Made by a program: the position numbers and the translations under genes | Part shown: one piece after another, positions 9,053-18,066 of the stretch | Numbering within the stretch: the first letter of the stretch is position 1 | How the letters are laid out: every line of letters starts with the position of its first letter | Notes under the pieces: model-generated | What the model saw: the letters and a program-made list of their open reading frames with translations, nothing else | What the model was told of the DNA's origin: nothing | The model's database searches: none | DNA from: Chloroflexota bacterium | GTDB lineage: Bacteria; Chloroflexota; Anaerolineae; SpSt-313 | Length of the DNA stretch: 64,000 nt | Direction of reading: 5' to 3' | Assembly: GCA_029553955.1 (NCBI GenBank) | Contig: JAKPJZ010000121.1 | Coordinates: 1-64,000, forward strand

Positions 9053-12000
9053 CTAGATGGATACAGACAACTCGTCGGTTGCGGCGTCAGTCTCAGCCAC
9101 CGATGGCCTCCTGAACATTCGCCATCCTTCGCGTTCCCAGGTCTGGGGTGCAAGATCCTTCATCTGGATGAGGTATCCCGACTGGAGCCGCTTGCGCAGC
9201 AGCAGGTAGTTCGTGGTATCACCACAGATGCCATGGACAACGTCTCGCATGAAAGCATCGACGAAGGCGTGCACGCCCTCCGAAAGCTGCACGGCCACCG
9301 GCGCGTCATCTGGCGTGCGCCGGGCCTTCGCACGCTTGAGCACGATCCAGGCGCGGCTCCCCTCCACGCCTGTCTGCCGCCTAATCGCCGACTCAATGTC
9401 ACTGCGCATAATCGTCCTGATCTCGGCCTCGGTCACCCCTGTGGCATCGAATCTCTGAAGCGTCTTGGTGGCAAGCTTGAATGGCAGCGTCAGCGCATGG
9501 GCTGAGTCGTACACCGGCGGCGAGTAGAAGGTCTGCGTGATGCGCGCCAGTTCGCGCAGGCGATCAGTCTCTTGCGGGTTCACCATTTCGTCCACCTCCA
9601 TACAAGCTCGTGTGAATGTGCGGTAGGCCTCTGACAGCCAACTCGGACGGTATTGCTCCCGCCGGCTCTGCCAATCTCGCTGATGCAGCCATGCACCCGG
9701 AAGGACCCCGTCAGCCAGTTCGCGGACGATCTCAACAACGCGCCGGCTCGGTCGCTTGCTGTACTCTCGTCCGTCGGCCCTAATCGCGCTGCCTCCCAGC
9801 GTCTTGTTGACGCGCAACGCAAACACGAGCGCGCGCAGTACGTCCCGAAGCTCGGCCTGCGATACTTCATCGTCAGCCGGCCGAAACTTCCCGGCGATCG
9901 GGGTTCGCTGGCGGATGCGCAGCAGCAGTGCCTTGATTATCTCTGGCGGATTGAGCAGTGTGAGAGAACTCTTCAGGGCTGCTGCATCAAAGCCCACGAG
10001 CGGCGACTCGGAGACAACCACTCGCACTGGCAGCGCCTGGGCGAGAAGCCCCGCCAAGACGACGCCGCGCGTCCAGATCTCCTTCCTGCCGATCTCATCC
10101 TCCATTTCGCGCCCACCCGGCTTGCGCTCGTTTCTCCGCGTGTACAGGCCCAGAGTGACACTTCCCGTCACATCGACAGGTGGAGTGCCGAAGAACTCGT
10201 CCCGAGCACGCGCATCTTCAGCGAAGAAAGCCGCCGTCATCACGCGCAACGGATCGGCGATGGCTGCTATCCATTGCCACTCGCTGTCGGCGCTAGGCGA
10301 GAAGAATGCCTCAAACAGCCTCCTTAGCGTAGCTTCACTGAACTGGGTGCGCAGCTCGCGGCGGCTGAAGCCAAATTGTTGCCGAGCGGCTTCCATCCAG
10401 TTCATCGGAAAGGCAAAGAATGGAAGCAGGTGCAGGTAGAGCACGCTTTGCTTATTGCTGAATGCCTCAGGGCTGAAGCCCATGCCACGAAGGCCCAGTT
10501 CAAGGGCGCATACCTGGCAGGCCGCCCGCGTGCCGTCAGATGCCGCCCCAGATGCGCTGTTAGTATGGGATTTGATGGTAACGGGGAAGAAAGTCTCTCG
10601 CTGTGGGCTCACAGCCTTGCCCGCACCTCTTGCTTTGAATGCCTGCTGCCCGCACGTCGGGCAGAACTTGTCCACCACTTGCAGGCCCGCGATCGGGCAA
10701 CGGACCACCGTATCCCCCACGACGATTGCCCCGTCCGTCAGCATTCTCGTTGCGGGCTCGAAAGAACGCCTAAAGAGCGCCCCAAGCTGACTCGCGAACT
10801 CGTCACTGTTGGTCTGCTGCGCCAACGTCACGAGCGCATCTCCGAAGCTAGCCATCTCCCTCGCCAGGGCTGTTGGGTCTGTGACCTGGCTCGCCTGCTC
10901 ATAGAGCTTTGTAGGCGAGTATGCCGATCGGCTTGCCAGTTCGCCGAAGGTGGTCCCTTCACTGCCGAGTCTCAACTCGGGCAACTGCTTCTCGGTGGTC
11001 TGCAAGGCAACTGCATAGTACTTGGGCATGGTCGCAACGAGCCCAAGCGTGTCATCGATGAACTTCTTCGCCCTTGGCGTCCTCTTCGCCTTTGGCAGGC
11101 CAGCGAACGCCTTCGTAGCGACTCGCCCTGACAGGTAACTCCCGATAGTGCTGAAGAGGCCCGCATCTCCCGCAAGCGGAGTGCCGAGCAGCCTCATCTG
11201 GGCGAACACCTTCACCCCGTTCTGTGTCGCCCGAATGTCCTCCGGCCTCAGCGGGCTTGCAGCCACAGCAGAGAAGATCTGTTGCCAAGCCCTATCCACG
11301 ATGCCCTGCCCCAATCCCTGTGCCGAGGTGTCTCCCGCCCTTTGCTCGACCAGCGCGCATTTGCTCCGCGGGCCGATGTACACCACACCATCGGCCAGCA
11401 CCAGCAGCGGCTCAAGCCCCATCTCCCTTAGGGCAACGACTGTTGCTGCAAGAAGAAGATCGGTCATATATGGATGAGTCACGTGGGTGTGGTAGTGAGG
11501 AAACAACTGTAGTGGCTCAGTCGCCCCCAGTTGCTGCAGGCGCTGGTTGATTCCCCTGAGCCGGCCGCGCCCGTTGAGAGTATCGCCCATTCGTGGCAGC
11601 CCATGGTCGGTGTAGTACCAGTGCTCATTGATGCCCGTCAGCGATGCCATCTGATCGCTTAACCGAATGACCAACTGCGCAAGGTCGTCCTCTTCGACAT
11701 CGGCAAAGGCAGACAACAAAGGCAGCCCGCCCCGCTCATGGACTGCTGCCCGTGCAGCCAACCGCAAGGGCGTTGTACCATGCAGGCCAAGGTCGAGCCG
11801 CGTCAGCCATGTGCTCAGATCATCTGGGGTGATATCCTGATGGTCGACCCGCTCGCCACGAACACTGGCTTCCTTGAGAATGTCGTGGAGGAAGGCCGTG
11901 AGCCATATCTCCTCCTTCCATTGGGCCAGTTTCTGCGCCGCAGCATCTGTCTGATGACCCAGGTAATCTATGAGCAGATCGCTGATCAGCAGTGTTGTCA

Positions 12001-12133
12001 TAGAATGCAGCAATAGAGGCATATCGCTGGCATACTTGGCAGGCACTCGATGCAGCCCAGAGCGATAGGCGTTGGGCAGAACGTTGCGTAGGAACTCTTC
12101 GACGGTTGTCTCAGACGCGATTTGAAATGCCAT
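9053..12133 (-). CDS. cas10d: Type I-D large subunit Cas10d with HD nuclease
   Basis: A 1026-aa large subunit of the type I-D effector that recognises the PAM and, through its N-terminal HD domain, cuts DNA. HD-type residues are visible in LLLHSMTTLL and WLTAFLHDILKEA (about 45-90). A zinc ribbon is formed by CPTCGQQAF (about 493) and CQVCALELG (about 537). No GGDD cyclase motif is seen, as expected for Cas10d. The ATG at 12133 follows GGGAG. Together with the HD-less helicase and csc1/csc2 it fixes the subtype as I-D. Confidence 0.93.
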   Translation of the reverse strand: MAFQIASETTVEEFLRNVLPNAYRSGLHRVPAKYASDMPLLLHSMTTLLISDLLIDYLGHQTDAAAQKLAQWKEEIWLTAFLHDILKEASVRGERVDHQDITPDDLSTWLTRLDLGLHGTTPLRLAARAAVHERGGLPLLSAFADVEEDDLAQLVIRLSDQMASLTGINEHWYYTDHGLPRMGDTLNGRGRLRGINQRLQQLGATEPLQLFPHYHTHVTHPYMTDLLLAATVVALREMGLEPLLVLADGVVYIGPRSKCALVEQRAGDTSAQGLGQGIVDRAWQQIFSAVAASPLRPEDIRATQNGVKVFAQMRLLGTPLAGDAGLFSTIGSYLSGRVATKAFAGLPKAKRTPRAKKFIDDTLGLVATMPKYYAVALQTTEKQLPELRLGSEGTTFGELASRSAYSPTKLYEQASQVTDPTALAREMASFGDALVTLAQQTNSDEFASQLGALFRRSFEPATRMLTDGAIVVGDTVVRCPIAGLQVVDKFCPTCGQQAFKARGAGKAVSPQRETFFPVTIKSHTNSASGAASDGTRAACQVCALELGLRGMGFSPEAFSNKQSVLYLHLLPFFAFPMNWMEAARQQFGFSRRELRTQFSEATLRRLFEAFFSPSADSEWQWIAAIADPLRVMTAAFFAEDARARDEFFGTPPVDVTGSVTLGLYTRRNERKPGGREMEDEIGRKEIWTRGVVLAGLLAQALPVRVVVSESPLVGFDAAALKSSLTLLNPPEIIKALLLRIRQRTPIAGKFRPADDEVSQAELRDVLRALVFALRVNKTLGGSAIRADGREYSKRPSRRVVEIVRELADGVLPGAWLHQRDWQSRREQYRPSWLSEAYRTFTRACMEVDEMVNPQETDRLRELARITQTFYSPPVYDSAHALTLPFKLATKTLQRFDATGVTEAEIRTIMRSDIESAIRRQTGVEGSRAWIVLKRAKARRTPDDAPVAVQLSEGVHAFVDAFMRDVVHGICGDTTNYLLLRKRLQSGYLIQMKDLAPQTWEREGWRMFRRPSVAETDAATDELSVSI

Positions 12134-12206
12134 CGGCCGTCTCCCTTTCCTGACTATTCATCTCTGCCTCTATTCTATCACCCCACCACCCCCACAACTG
12201 TGGGAG

Positions 12207-13274
12207 TCACTCGCCCTCTCCATATATGTCGGCCATGCGCCGCACCATCGTTCGCATCCGCGCCAGCACCTCCGCGCCGCCCAGCACGCGGCAGTTCGCA
12301 CCATAGTGCAGCAGCGCCTGCGCCGCCAGGAAGGGGTCTTCGCTGTGGCCGCGCACCAGCGCGCTGCCATCGGGCCGCCGTTCCACCTCGTCGATCTCGA
12401 TGCCGCGCTGCCGCGAGACCCCCAGGCGGGCGATATGCGCCTGCAGTTCGTACTCGACGGGGTAGCGCGGCAGGGGCGGCGGGCTGGGGGGCAGCTTGTC
12501 GGGGAGTACGCTGAGCTCGGCCATGCGGCCCAGGCGATAGTCGAGGTAGCGCTGCGGCAGCCAGCGGCCCTTGGGTCCATCCACCGCGTGGCACCAGCCG
12601 CGCAGGTAGTAATGGCCACGGGCGGTGTCGAAATAGCGCTCGTAGGGGTCCACCACGTGGCGGCGCGGCGCCTCATCGCTGTGTTGCGGCGAGCGGTAGG
12701 CAAACTCGACGCGTCGCCGGCCCACCAGCGCCCGCGTCAGCGCGTTCCACAGCGCCGCCGGGATGTCGTCGTCGTCGCGCTGCGCCAGGTCCAGCGCCAG
12801 CGCCGTGTGCCGCCGCTCGATCTCTGCGCGCCGCGCCTCGGGCAGCGCCTGCTGCAAGCGCCCCAGCAGCGCCTGCACCTGACGGTGCTGCGGCGAATCG
12901 GGGGTAAAGGTTTGCGCCAGCCAGGCGATGGTGGCCAGGTCTTGGTCGGGGAGGTCGAGCAGCGCGAGCGCGGCGTCGCCCACAGCATAGCCGCCCAGCT
13001 CGCGGTCAAAGCGGAGGTCCACCCCCAGGTGGTTGCGGATGCGTTCCAGGTCCTTTTCCAGGCGCAGGCGCTGCCTGGCCTCGCTACCTGCGCCGTAGGC
13101 CTCGGTGCCCTCCTGCGCCAGCACCGCCGCCAATAGCGCCTGCCACGTCGCCGGCCCCTGCCATGCCCGGCGCACAAGCGCCAGGCAGCGGCGCACCACC
13201 AGCCAATCGCTCTCGCGCTGGCCGCGCGCCGCCCCGCCCGGGGCCTGCACCTCTGCCGGCTCTTGAGGTCTCAC
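12207..13274 (-). CDS. WYL-domain transcriptional regulator of the cas operon
   Basis: A 355-aa protein with an N-terminal winged-helix region and a WYL domain. The central segment YERYFDTARGHYYLRGWCH and the arginine-rich LGRMAELSVL are typical of WYL sensors. WYL proteins often control CRISPR-Cas genes; Sll7009, next to the type I-D CRISPR1 locus of Synechocystis, lowers its crRNA levels. Here the gene lies 73 bp upstream of cas10d on the same strand, so it may be the first gene of the operon. The start is GTG with a GAGAGG very close by, so it is uncertain by a few codons. Its upstream region holds paired 33-bp repeats that could be its operator. Confidence 0.88.
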   Translation of the reverse strand: MRPQEPAEVQAPGGAARGQRESDWLVVRRCLALVRRAWQGPATWQALLAAVLAQEGTEAYGAGSEARQRLRLEKDLERIRNHLGVDLRFDRELGGYAVGDAALALLDLPDQDLATIAWLAQTFTPDSPQHRQVQALLGRLQQALPEARRAEIERRHTALALDLAQRDDDDIPAALWNALTRALVGRRRVEFAYRSPQHSDEAPRRHVVDPYERYFDTARGHYYLRGWCHAVDGPKGRWLPQRYLDYRLGRMAELSVLPDKLPPSPPPLPRYPVEYELQAHIARLGVSRQRGIEIDEVERRPDGSALVRGHSEDPFLAAQALLHYGANCRVLGGAEVLARMRTMVRRMADIYGEGE

Positions 13275-13328
13275 AGCCTCTCGCTCTTATGTCATCAAAG
13301 ACCACCTGCTGAAAGTACGCCGGGCACC

Positions 13329-13357
13329 ACTATAGCAGAACTTGCCCAATCTTGCCA
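13329..13357 (-). promoter_or_regulatory. Weak candidate promoter for the WYL-cas operon
   Basis: On the minus strand TATAGT at 13329-13334 is preceded by a 17-bp spacer and TGGCAA. The -10 is good and the -35 weak. The start point would be near 13322, about 48 bases before the WYL start codon. Confidence 0.4.
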
Positions 13358-13381
13358 GTGGCGATGCCAGGGTCGGTGTGC

Positions 13382-13489
13382 CGCAAGAACCGTCGGGAGC
13401 TGAAGCCATCGCGCAAATGCTTGCCAATGCAACGATACTGTGATATACTGAAAAGTCGCAAGAACCGTCGGGAGCTGAAGCCATCGCGC
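13382..13489. repeat. Two 33-bp direct repeats 75 bp apart (mini-CRISPR-like)
   Basis: Identical copies at 13382-13414 and 13457-13489, opening with CGCAAGAACCGTCGGGAG and ending GCCATCGCGC, flank a unique 42-bp segment. The period of 75 bp equals that of the nearby array. Aligned on the shared GTCGGGA, the copies match the 37-bp array repeat at about half of its positions, and both end in GC the same 16 bases later. The pair lies between the cas operon and a divergent gene. It could be a degenerate two-repeat array, a CreA-like RNA gene, or a double operator for the WYL protein. Confidence 0.6.
13421..13449 (+). promoter_or_regulatory. Strong sigma70-type promoter inside the mini-repeat pair
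   Basis: TTGCCA at 13421-13426, a 17-bp spacer and TATACT at 13444-13449. Its start point would be near 13456, at the first base of the second repeat, so the transcript would begin with that repeat and run toward the gene at 13712. Confidence 0.6.
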
Positions 13490-13711
13490 CCCGCCCGTCG
13501 CCCGGTGAAGGGTGGCCTCGTGGGCGCGCTTTGCGAACCGCTGCTCATGGCGCAAGCCGCCGGACGGTAGCGCGGCATGTTGCCGCGCGACTCATGGCGG
13601 CTGTAAGCCCACGCACCGCTGCTGTCTCTTGAAAAGTGAACCAGGTTGCAGGACACAGACGCTCGCGGCCGGGCTGTGCCGGGCATCTATTCACCCAGAA
13701 GGAGGCGGGCT

Positions 13712-14404
13712 ATGGGTGCAGGGCGGGGATCGCGCGGCAGCCGAGACGTTGGCATGCTGGTGCAGGTGTACGTCGGGCATGGCAGCACCTGCTGGTACTG
13801 CGGGCAGGCGAGAGCCGAACCCGCATGCGCCGCCGAGATCACGATGTACGGCGACGTCGTCAGCGGGGTGATGGACGGGTTGATCGTGCCCGTCGCCGGC
13901 CGGCCAGACAATTCTATCGACAAGGCCATCGTGCCGGTGGCGCGTTGCGCCCGGTGCCAGGCGCTGCACGAGGACAAGACACTGGTCCGTTGGGGGGTGC
14001 TCATCGGCGGGCTCGTGGGCGGCGCGCTGACGTTGGCCGTGGTGCAGGGGCCAGGGCTCATACTGTGCCTGGCGTTCATCGGCTTCTGCCTGGGCGTGGG
14101 CTGGGCCCGTCTGCTCGGCAAGTCGTGCCTGGAAACTCTCCTCTACGGCGCTGTGGGGGCTATCGTGGTGTACGTGCCGGCGGCGGCATGGCACCTGCCC
14201 CCGATCGTCTACCAGGCGTTCGCTGTCATCGCCGGCCTGGGCGGCGGCGCGCTGCTGGGCTACCTGGTTGACTCGCTGCGTCACGAGGCCAGGGTCAAGC
14301 GTGCGGGGGTCAAGCTGCAGGAGGATGTGGTCGACTATCCGCCCGTTGCAGCGCTTCTGGGGCATGGCTGGGTGATCACCATCCCGCCGCCGGAGGGGAA
14401 CTGA
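13712..14404 (+). CDS. Membrane protein with paired CxxC motifs, function unknown
   Basis: A 230-aa protein of no family I recognise. The N-terminal third has two cysteine pairs, CWYCGQ and CARCQ, that could form a metal-binding site. Three or four hydrophobic segments follow (about 95-180), rich in glycine and including a glycine-zipper-like GGLVGGALTLAVV. The start at 13712 has AGAAGGAGG upstream and is preferred to an ATG at 13646. It is transcribed away from the cas operon and may be served by the promoter at 13421. Linkage to CRISPR is by position only. Confidence 0.75.
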   Translation: MGAGRGSRGSRDVGMLVQVYVGHGSTCWYCGQARAEPACAAEITMYGDVVSGVMDGLIVPVAGRPDNSIDKAIVPVARCARCQALHEDKTLVRWGVLIGGLVGGALTLAVVQGPGLILCLAFIGFCLGVGWARLLGKSCLETLLYGAVGAIVVYVPAAAWHLPPIVYQAFAVIAGLGGGALLGYLVDSLRHEARVKRAGVKLQEDVVDYPPVAALLGHGWVITIPPPEGN

Positions 14405-14991
14405 CCGGCGTCAGGCGCTCGCCAGACCGCGGGGTCCCCCTCACCCTAACCCTCTCCCCTGCGGGGGAGAGGGGACGACTTTTCCCTCTTCCTCAGGGGG
14501 AGGGAACGACTTTTCCCTCTCCCTGAGGGAGAGGGCGGGGGTGAGGGTGAAACGCCGAACCGGCGGCTAGGTCCGCGTGCCGGCGAGCCGCCTCCGGCCC
14601 CCAGACGCTCGCCAGACCGCGGGGTCCCCTCACCCTAACCCTCTCCCCTGCGGGGTCGCCCTCACCCTAACCCTCTCCCCTGCGGGGGAGAGGGGACGAC
14701 TTCTCCCTCTTCCTCAGGGAGAGGGAACAACTTCTCCCTCTCCCTCAGGGAGAGGGCGGGGGTGAGGGTGAAACGCACGCAGTCCGCGCGTTCGCTGAAG
14801 GCTCCTTCGAGCCCGTAGGGCGGGCTTTCCAGCCCGCCAGGCCTTCAACAAAAGACCTGGCAGGTCTCCGAAAACCTGCCAGGTCTCCTGGGAGATAACT
14901 CTGCAGACGTAGCGCCTCGTCGCCCGCCAGACAGCGCCCGCCGTCCCTTCGCGCCGTCTTTGCGCCTTCGCGCCTTCGCGGTGAACCGTCC
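14405..14991. repeat. Gene-free stretch made of several palindromic repeats
   Basis: Two blocks (about 14439-14551 and 14628-14772) are built from inverted units starting CCCTCACCCTAACCCTCTCC and ending GGGAGAGGGCGGGGGTGAGG. A 35-bp inverted repeat around AGACCTGGCAGGTCT lies near 14852. A single TTTGCGCCTTCGCG unit of the ACCGCAGAGGCGC family lies at 14950-14985. No gene is seen here. Confidence 0.8.
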
Positions 14992-17787
14992 CTACCGCCC
15001 CCTGGCCTCCATGGCCGCCTTGACCCGCTGAGCAGTGGCGGGCAGCTCGTGCAGGCGCACGCCGACGGCGTCATAGATGGCGTTGACGATGGCCGGCGCG
15101 GTGGCCGAGGTGGGCAGCTCGCCCATGCCCTTGGCGCCCAGCGGGCCTTCGGGGTGCGGGTTCTCGACCGCGATGGCGCTGATCTGCGGCATGCGGTCGA
15201 TGCCGGGGATGCCCAGCTTGCGCAGGGTATCGCTGACGATCTGGCCCTGGCGCATGACAAACTCTTCGCTGAGGGCGTAGCCCAGGCCCATCATCACGCC
15301 GCCCTCGATCTGCCCTTCGACCGCCTGCGGGTTGATGACGGCGCCCGCGTCGTGGGCGGCGATGACGTGCCGCACCTCCACCTCGCCGCTGGCCTCGTCG
15401 ACCTCGACGACGGCGGCCTGCGTGCCGAAGCAGTAGGCCACGTGCAGCCGGTGCTCGGCGGGGTCGTAGGGGCCGGCAGGGACGTCCTTGTAGGCGCTGG
15501 TGCCTCGCACCACATAGTGCCGGCGCGCGCTGAGCGCGCGGCCCCGGCTCGCCAGGCGGGCGGCCAGCTCGGCCAGGGTCAGTAGCGGCGGTTCGGCCCC
15601 CGCCCCCGTCCGCAGCACAAAGCCGCCGTCGCGCAGGTCGAGGTCGGCGGCGCCCTGGCCCAGCGCCTCGGCAGCCGCGGCGAGGGCCTGCTCGCGCCAG
15701 GCGCGCGCCGCGGCCACCACGGCGTTGCCGGTGATGAACGTCTCGCGCGAGGCGGTGGTCATGGCGCCGGGCGGGTCGAGCAGGGTGTCGCCAAAGTGGG
15801 TGCGCATGGCGGCGAGGGGCACGCCGGTGACCTCGGCCGCGAGTTGGGCCATGGCCGTCTCGGCGCCGCCGCCCAGGTCCGACGCGCCGCTGCGCAGCAT
15901 GAGCGTGCCGTCAGGCTGCAGCTCGAGCAGGGCCTCGGCCTCGTCGACGTGGCTGCCGCCCAGCCCCACGTTCTTGAACGACGCCGCCACGCCCACGCCG
16001 ATGCGCCGGCCGGGCCGCGGCTCGGGCAGATCGAGCCGCGCCAGCGCATCGCGCACGGCGTGCAGCGTTGGCAGGGCGCCGACGCTCGCGGTGAGCACAT
16101 CGCCGGTGGCGGTGGCCTGGCCCGGCGCCAGGGCGTTCAGCTCGCGCAGGGCCAAGGGGTCCATGCCCAAGCGGCGCGCCAGCTCGTCGAGCTGCACCTC
16201 GCCGGCGAAGGTGGCCTGGGGGTTGCCAAAGCCGCGCATGGCGCCACAGGGGACGTTGTTGGTGTAGGCCAGGTAGGCATCCACCTTGGTATTGGGCACG
16301 GCGTAGGGCCCGCAGGCAAAGCTGGCCGAGCGAAAGATGACCGACGGCCCCAGCGAGGCGTAGGCGCCGGTATCGCCATAGATGGTGACCTGCATGGCGG
16401 TGATGCGCCCATCGCGGGTGGCGCCGGTTCTGTAGTGGATGGTTTCGGCGTGGCGCTTGGTGGAGACGCGGATCGACTCGCGGCGGTCCATGACCATCTT
16501 GACCGGGCGGCCGAGGCGCAACGCCCCCAGGGCGGCGAGGATCTGCAGGGTAATGTCTTCCTTGCCGCCAAAGCCGCCGCCGACGGGCATGTGCACCACG
16601 CGCACGCGCTCGGGCGGCAGCGCCAGCGAGGCCACGATCTGCCGCTGGTCGGGCCAGGGGCCCTGGCTGCCCACGTAGACGACTACACCCCCCTGCCCGT
16701 CGGGCTCGGCGAGCGCGGCCTCGGGCTCCATGTAGGCGTGCTCGACAAAGGGTGTGCGGTAGCTGCCCTCGACGATGACATCGGCCTCGGCCAAGCCGGC
16801 CGCGACATTGCCCTTGTGCAGGTGATACTCTTTGAGCAGGTTGCCACCCTCGTGCACGCGCGGCGCGTCGGGCCGCAGCGCCGCCTCGGGGCTGGCGACC
16901 ACCGGCAGCTCGCAGTACGAGACGTCGATCAGCTCCAGCGCCGCCGCGGCCTGCGCCTCCGTTTCGGCATAGACCACAGCCACGGCATCGCCCACATAAC
17001 GCACGCGGTCGACGGCGAGTACGGGCCAGTCCGACACGATAGTGCCATGGTGCTTGGCCCCGGGGACGTCGGCGGCGGTAAACACGGCCACCACGCCGGG
17101 CGCCTGGCGCGCTCTCGCGGTATCGACGGACAGCACCTCGGCGTGGGGGTAGCGGCTGCGCAGGGCGCGGCCGTAGAGCTGGCCGGGGCGGTTGAGGTCG
17201 GCGGTGTAGCACAGGCTGCCGGTGGCGCGCTCGAGGCCGTCGAGGCGCGCCGCCGAGGCGCCCAGGCCGCCGGCGATGAGCGCCTGCGCCCGCTCCCTCG
17301 GCACCTGCGCCTCGCCGGCGCGCATGAGCGCAGCCGCCTCGCGCACCGCGGCCACAACCTTGACGTAGCCGGTGCAGCGGCAGAGGTTGTGGGCCAGCGC
17401 CGCGCGGATGGCGGCGTCATCGGGGTCGGGGGTTACGTCGAGCAACGCCTTGGCCGCCATGACCATGCCGGGGGTGCAAAAGCCGCACTGCACCGCGCCC
17501 TGGTGCACAAAGGCGTACTGCAGCGCGTGCACCGTGGTAGGTGTGCTTAGGGCCTCGATCGTCTCAATGTGGGCGCCGCGCAGACGCCCCAGCCGCAGCA
17601 GGCACGAGCGCTGCGCCTTGCCGTCGACAATCACGGTGCAGGTGCCGCAATGGCCCTGGCTGCAGCCGTTTTTGGTGCCCGTCAGCCCCAGCACATCGCG
17701 CAGGTAGGTGAGCAGCGTGGTCTCGGGCGGCAGCTCGGTGCGCCGCAGCAGGCCGTTGACGGTCAACTCGATCCCTTGGTCGCTCAT
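14992..17787 (-). CDS. Mop-type molybdenum hydroxylase (aldehyde oxidoreductase / xanthine dehydrogenase family)
   Basis: A 931-aa single-chain enzyme. Two [2Fe-2S] domains come first: C42, C47, C50, C62 (plant type), then C101, C104, C136, C138. These spacings match Desulfovibrio aldehyde oxidoreductase within one or two residues. A molybdopterin domain follows, with GGGFGGKED, AMRGFGNPQ and the C-terminal KGMGEL carrying the catalytic Glu. There is no FAD domain, so electrons would leave via ferredoxin or flavodoxin. Substrate is unknown: an aldehyde, purine or other N-heterocycle. The start at 17787 has AAGGAG seven bases upstream. No coxM or cofactor gene is adjacent. Confidence 0.9.
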   Translation of the reverse strand: MSDQGIELTVNGLLRRTELPPETTLLTYLRDVLGLTGTKNGCSQGHCGTCTVIVDGKAQRSCLLRLGRLRGAHIETIEALSTPTTVHALQYAFVHQGAVQCGFCTPGMVMAAKALLDVTPDPDDAAIRAALAHNLCRCTGYVKVVAAVREAAALMRAGEAQVPRERAQALIAGGLGASAARLDGLERATGSLCYTADLNRPGQLYGRALRSRYPHAEVLSVDTARARQAPGVVAVFTAADVPGAKHHGTIVSDWPVLAVDRVRYVGDAVAVVYAETEAQAAAALELIDVSYCELPVVASPEAALRPDAPRVHEGGNLLKEYHLHKGNVAAGLAEADVIVEGSYRTPFVEHAYMEPEAALAEPDGQGGVVVYVGSQGPWPDQRQIVASLALPPERVRVVHMPVGGGFGGKEDITLQILAALGALRLGRPVKMVMDRRESIRVSTKRHAETIHYRTGATRDGRITAMQVTIYGDTGAYASLGPSVIFRSASFACGPYAVPNTKVDAYLAYTNNVPCGAMRGFGNPQATFAGEVQLDELARRLGMDPLALRELNALAPGQATATGDVLTASVGALPTLHAVRDALARLDLPEPRPGRRIGVGVAASFKNVGLGGSHVDEAEALLELQPDGTLMLRSGASDLGGGAETAMAQLAAEVTGVPLAAMRTHFGDTLLDPPGAMTTASRETFITGNAVVAAARAWREQALAAAAEALGQGAADLDLRDGGFVLRTGAGAEPPLLTLAELAARLASRGRALSARRHYVVRGTSAYKDVPAGPYDPAEHRLHVAYCFGTQAAVVEVDEASGEVEVRHVIAAHDAGAVINPQAVEGQIEGGVMMGLGYALSEEFVMRQGQIVSDTLRKLGIPGIDRMPQISAIAVENPHPEGPLGAKGMGELPTSATAPAIVNAIYDAVGVRLHELPATAQRVKAAMEARGR

Positions 17788-17907
17788 CCCAATGCTCCTT
17801 GACACTCTGGGCTCAGGCCGGCTCGCACGCTCCGCATCCACCCGGCCCGGGCCCGTGGCAGCGACCGGCTTTCATGCGACGCGCTACCCCGGTACGGGCC
17901 CCTAAAG

Positions 17908-17982
17908 GGGGTTTTTGCGGGTTGGTTGGCCCCGCTGGCCGCCCCTGGCGGCCAGCGGGGCCAACCAACCCGCAAAAACCCC
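17908..17982. repeat. Long palindrome 2 (36-bp perfect stem, 3-base loop)
   Basis: Arms 17908-17943 and 17947-17982 are perfectly complementary; the loop is CCT. The arm starts GGGGTTTTTGCGGG and continues TTGGTTGGCC. Left-flank motifs (GCTCCGCATC, CGCTACCCCGG, AAAGGGG) recur beside other members of the family. It lies between the start of the hydroxylase gene and the end of the deacetylase gene. Confidence 0.92.
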
Positions 17983-18066
17983 TCACAAAGATCCGGATAG
18001 CAGCGGAGCCGAGTGCCCGGCTGCTACCAGGATGCTGAGGTAGCGGGATGGCTCTCCGACAGCCGG

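Noticed and set aside
15796-17550. 584-aa antisense frame over the molybdenum hydroxylase
   Set aside because: Shadow frame from codon bias; the opposite strand has complete cofactor motifs.
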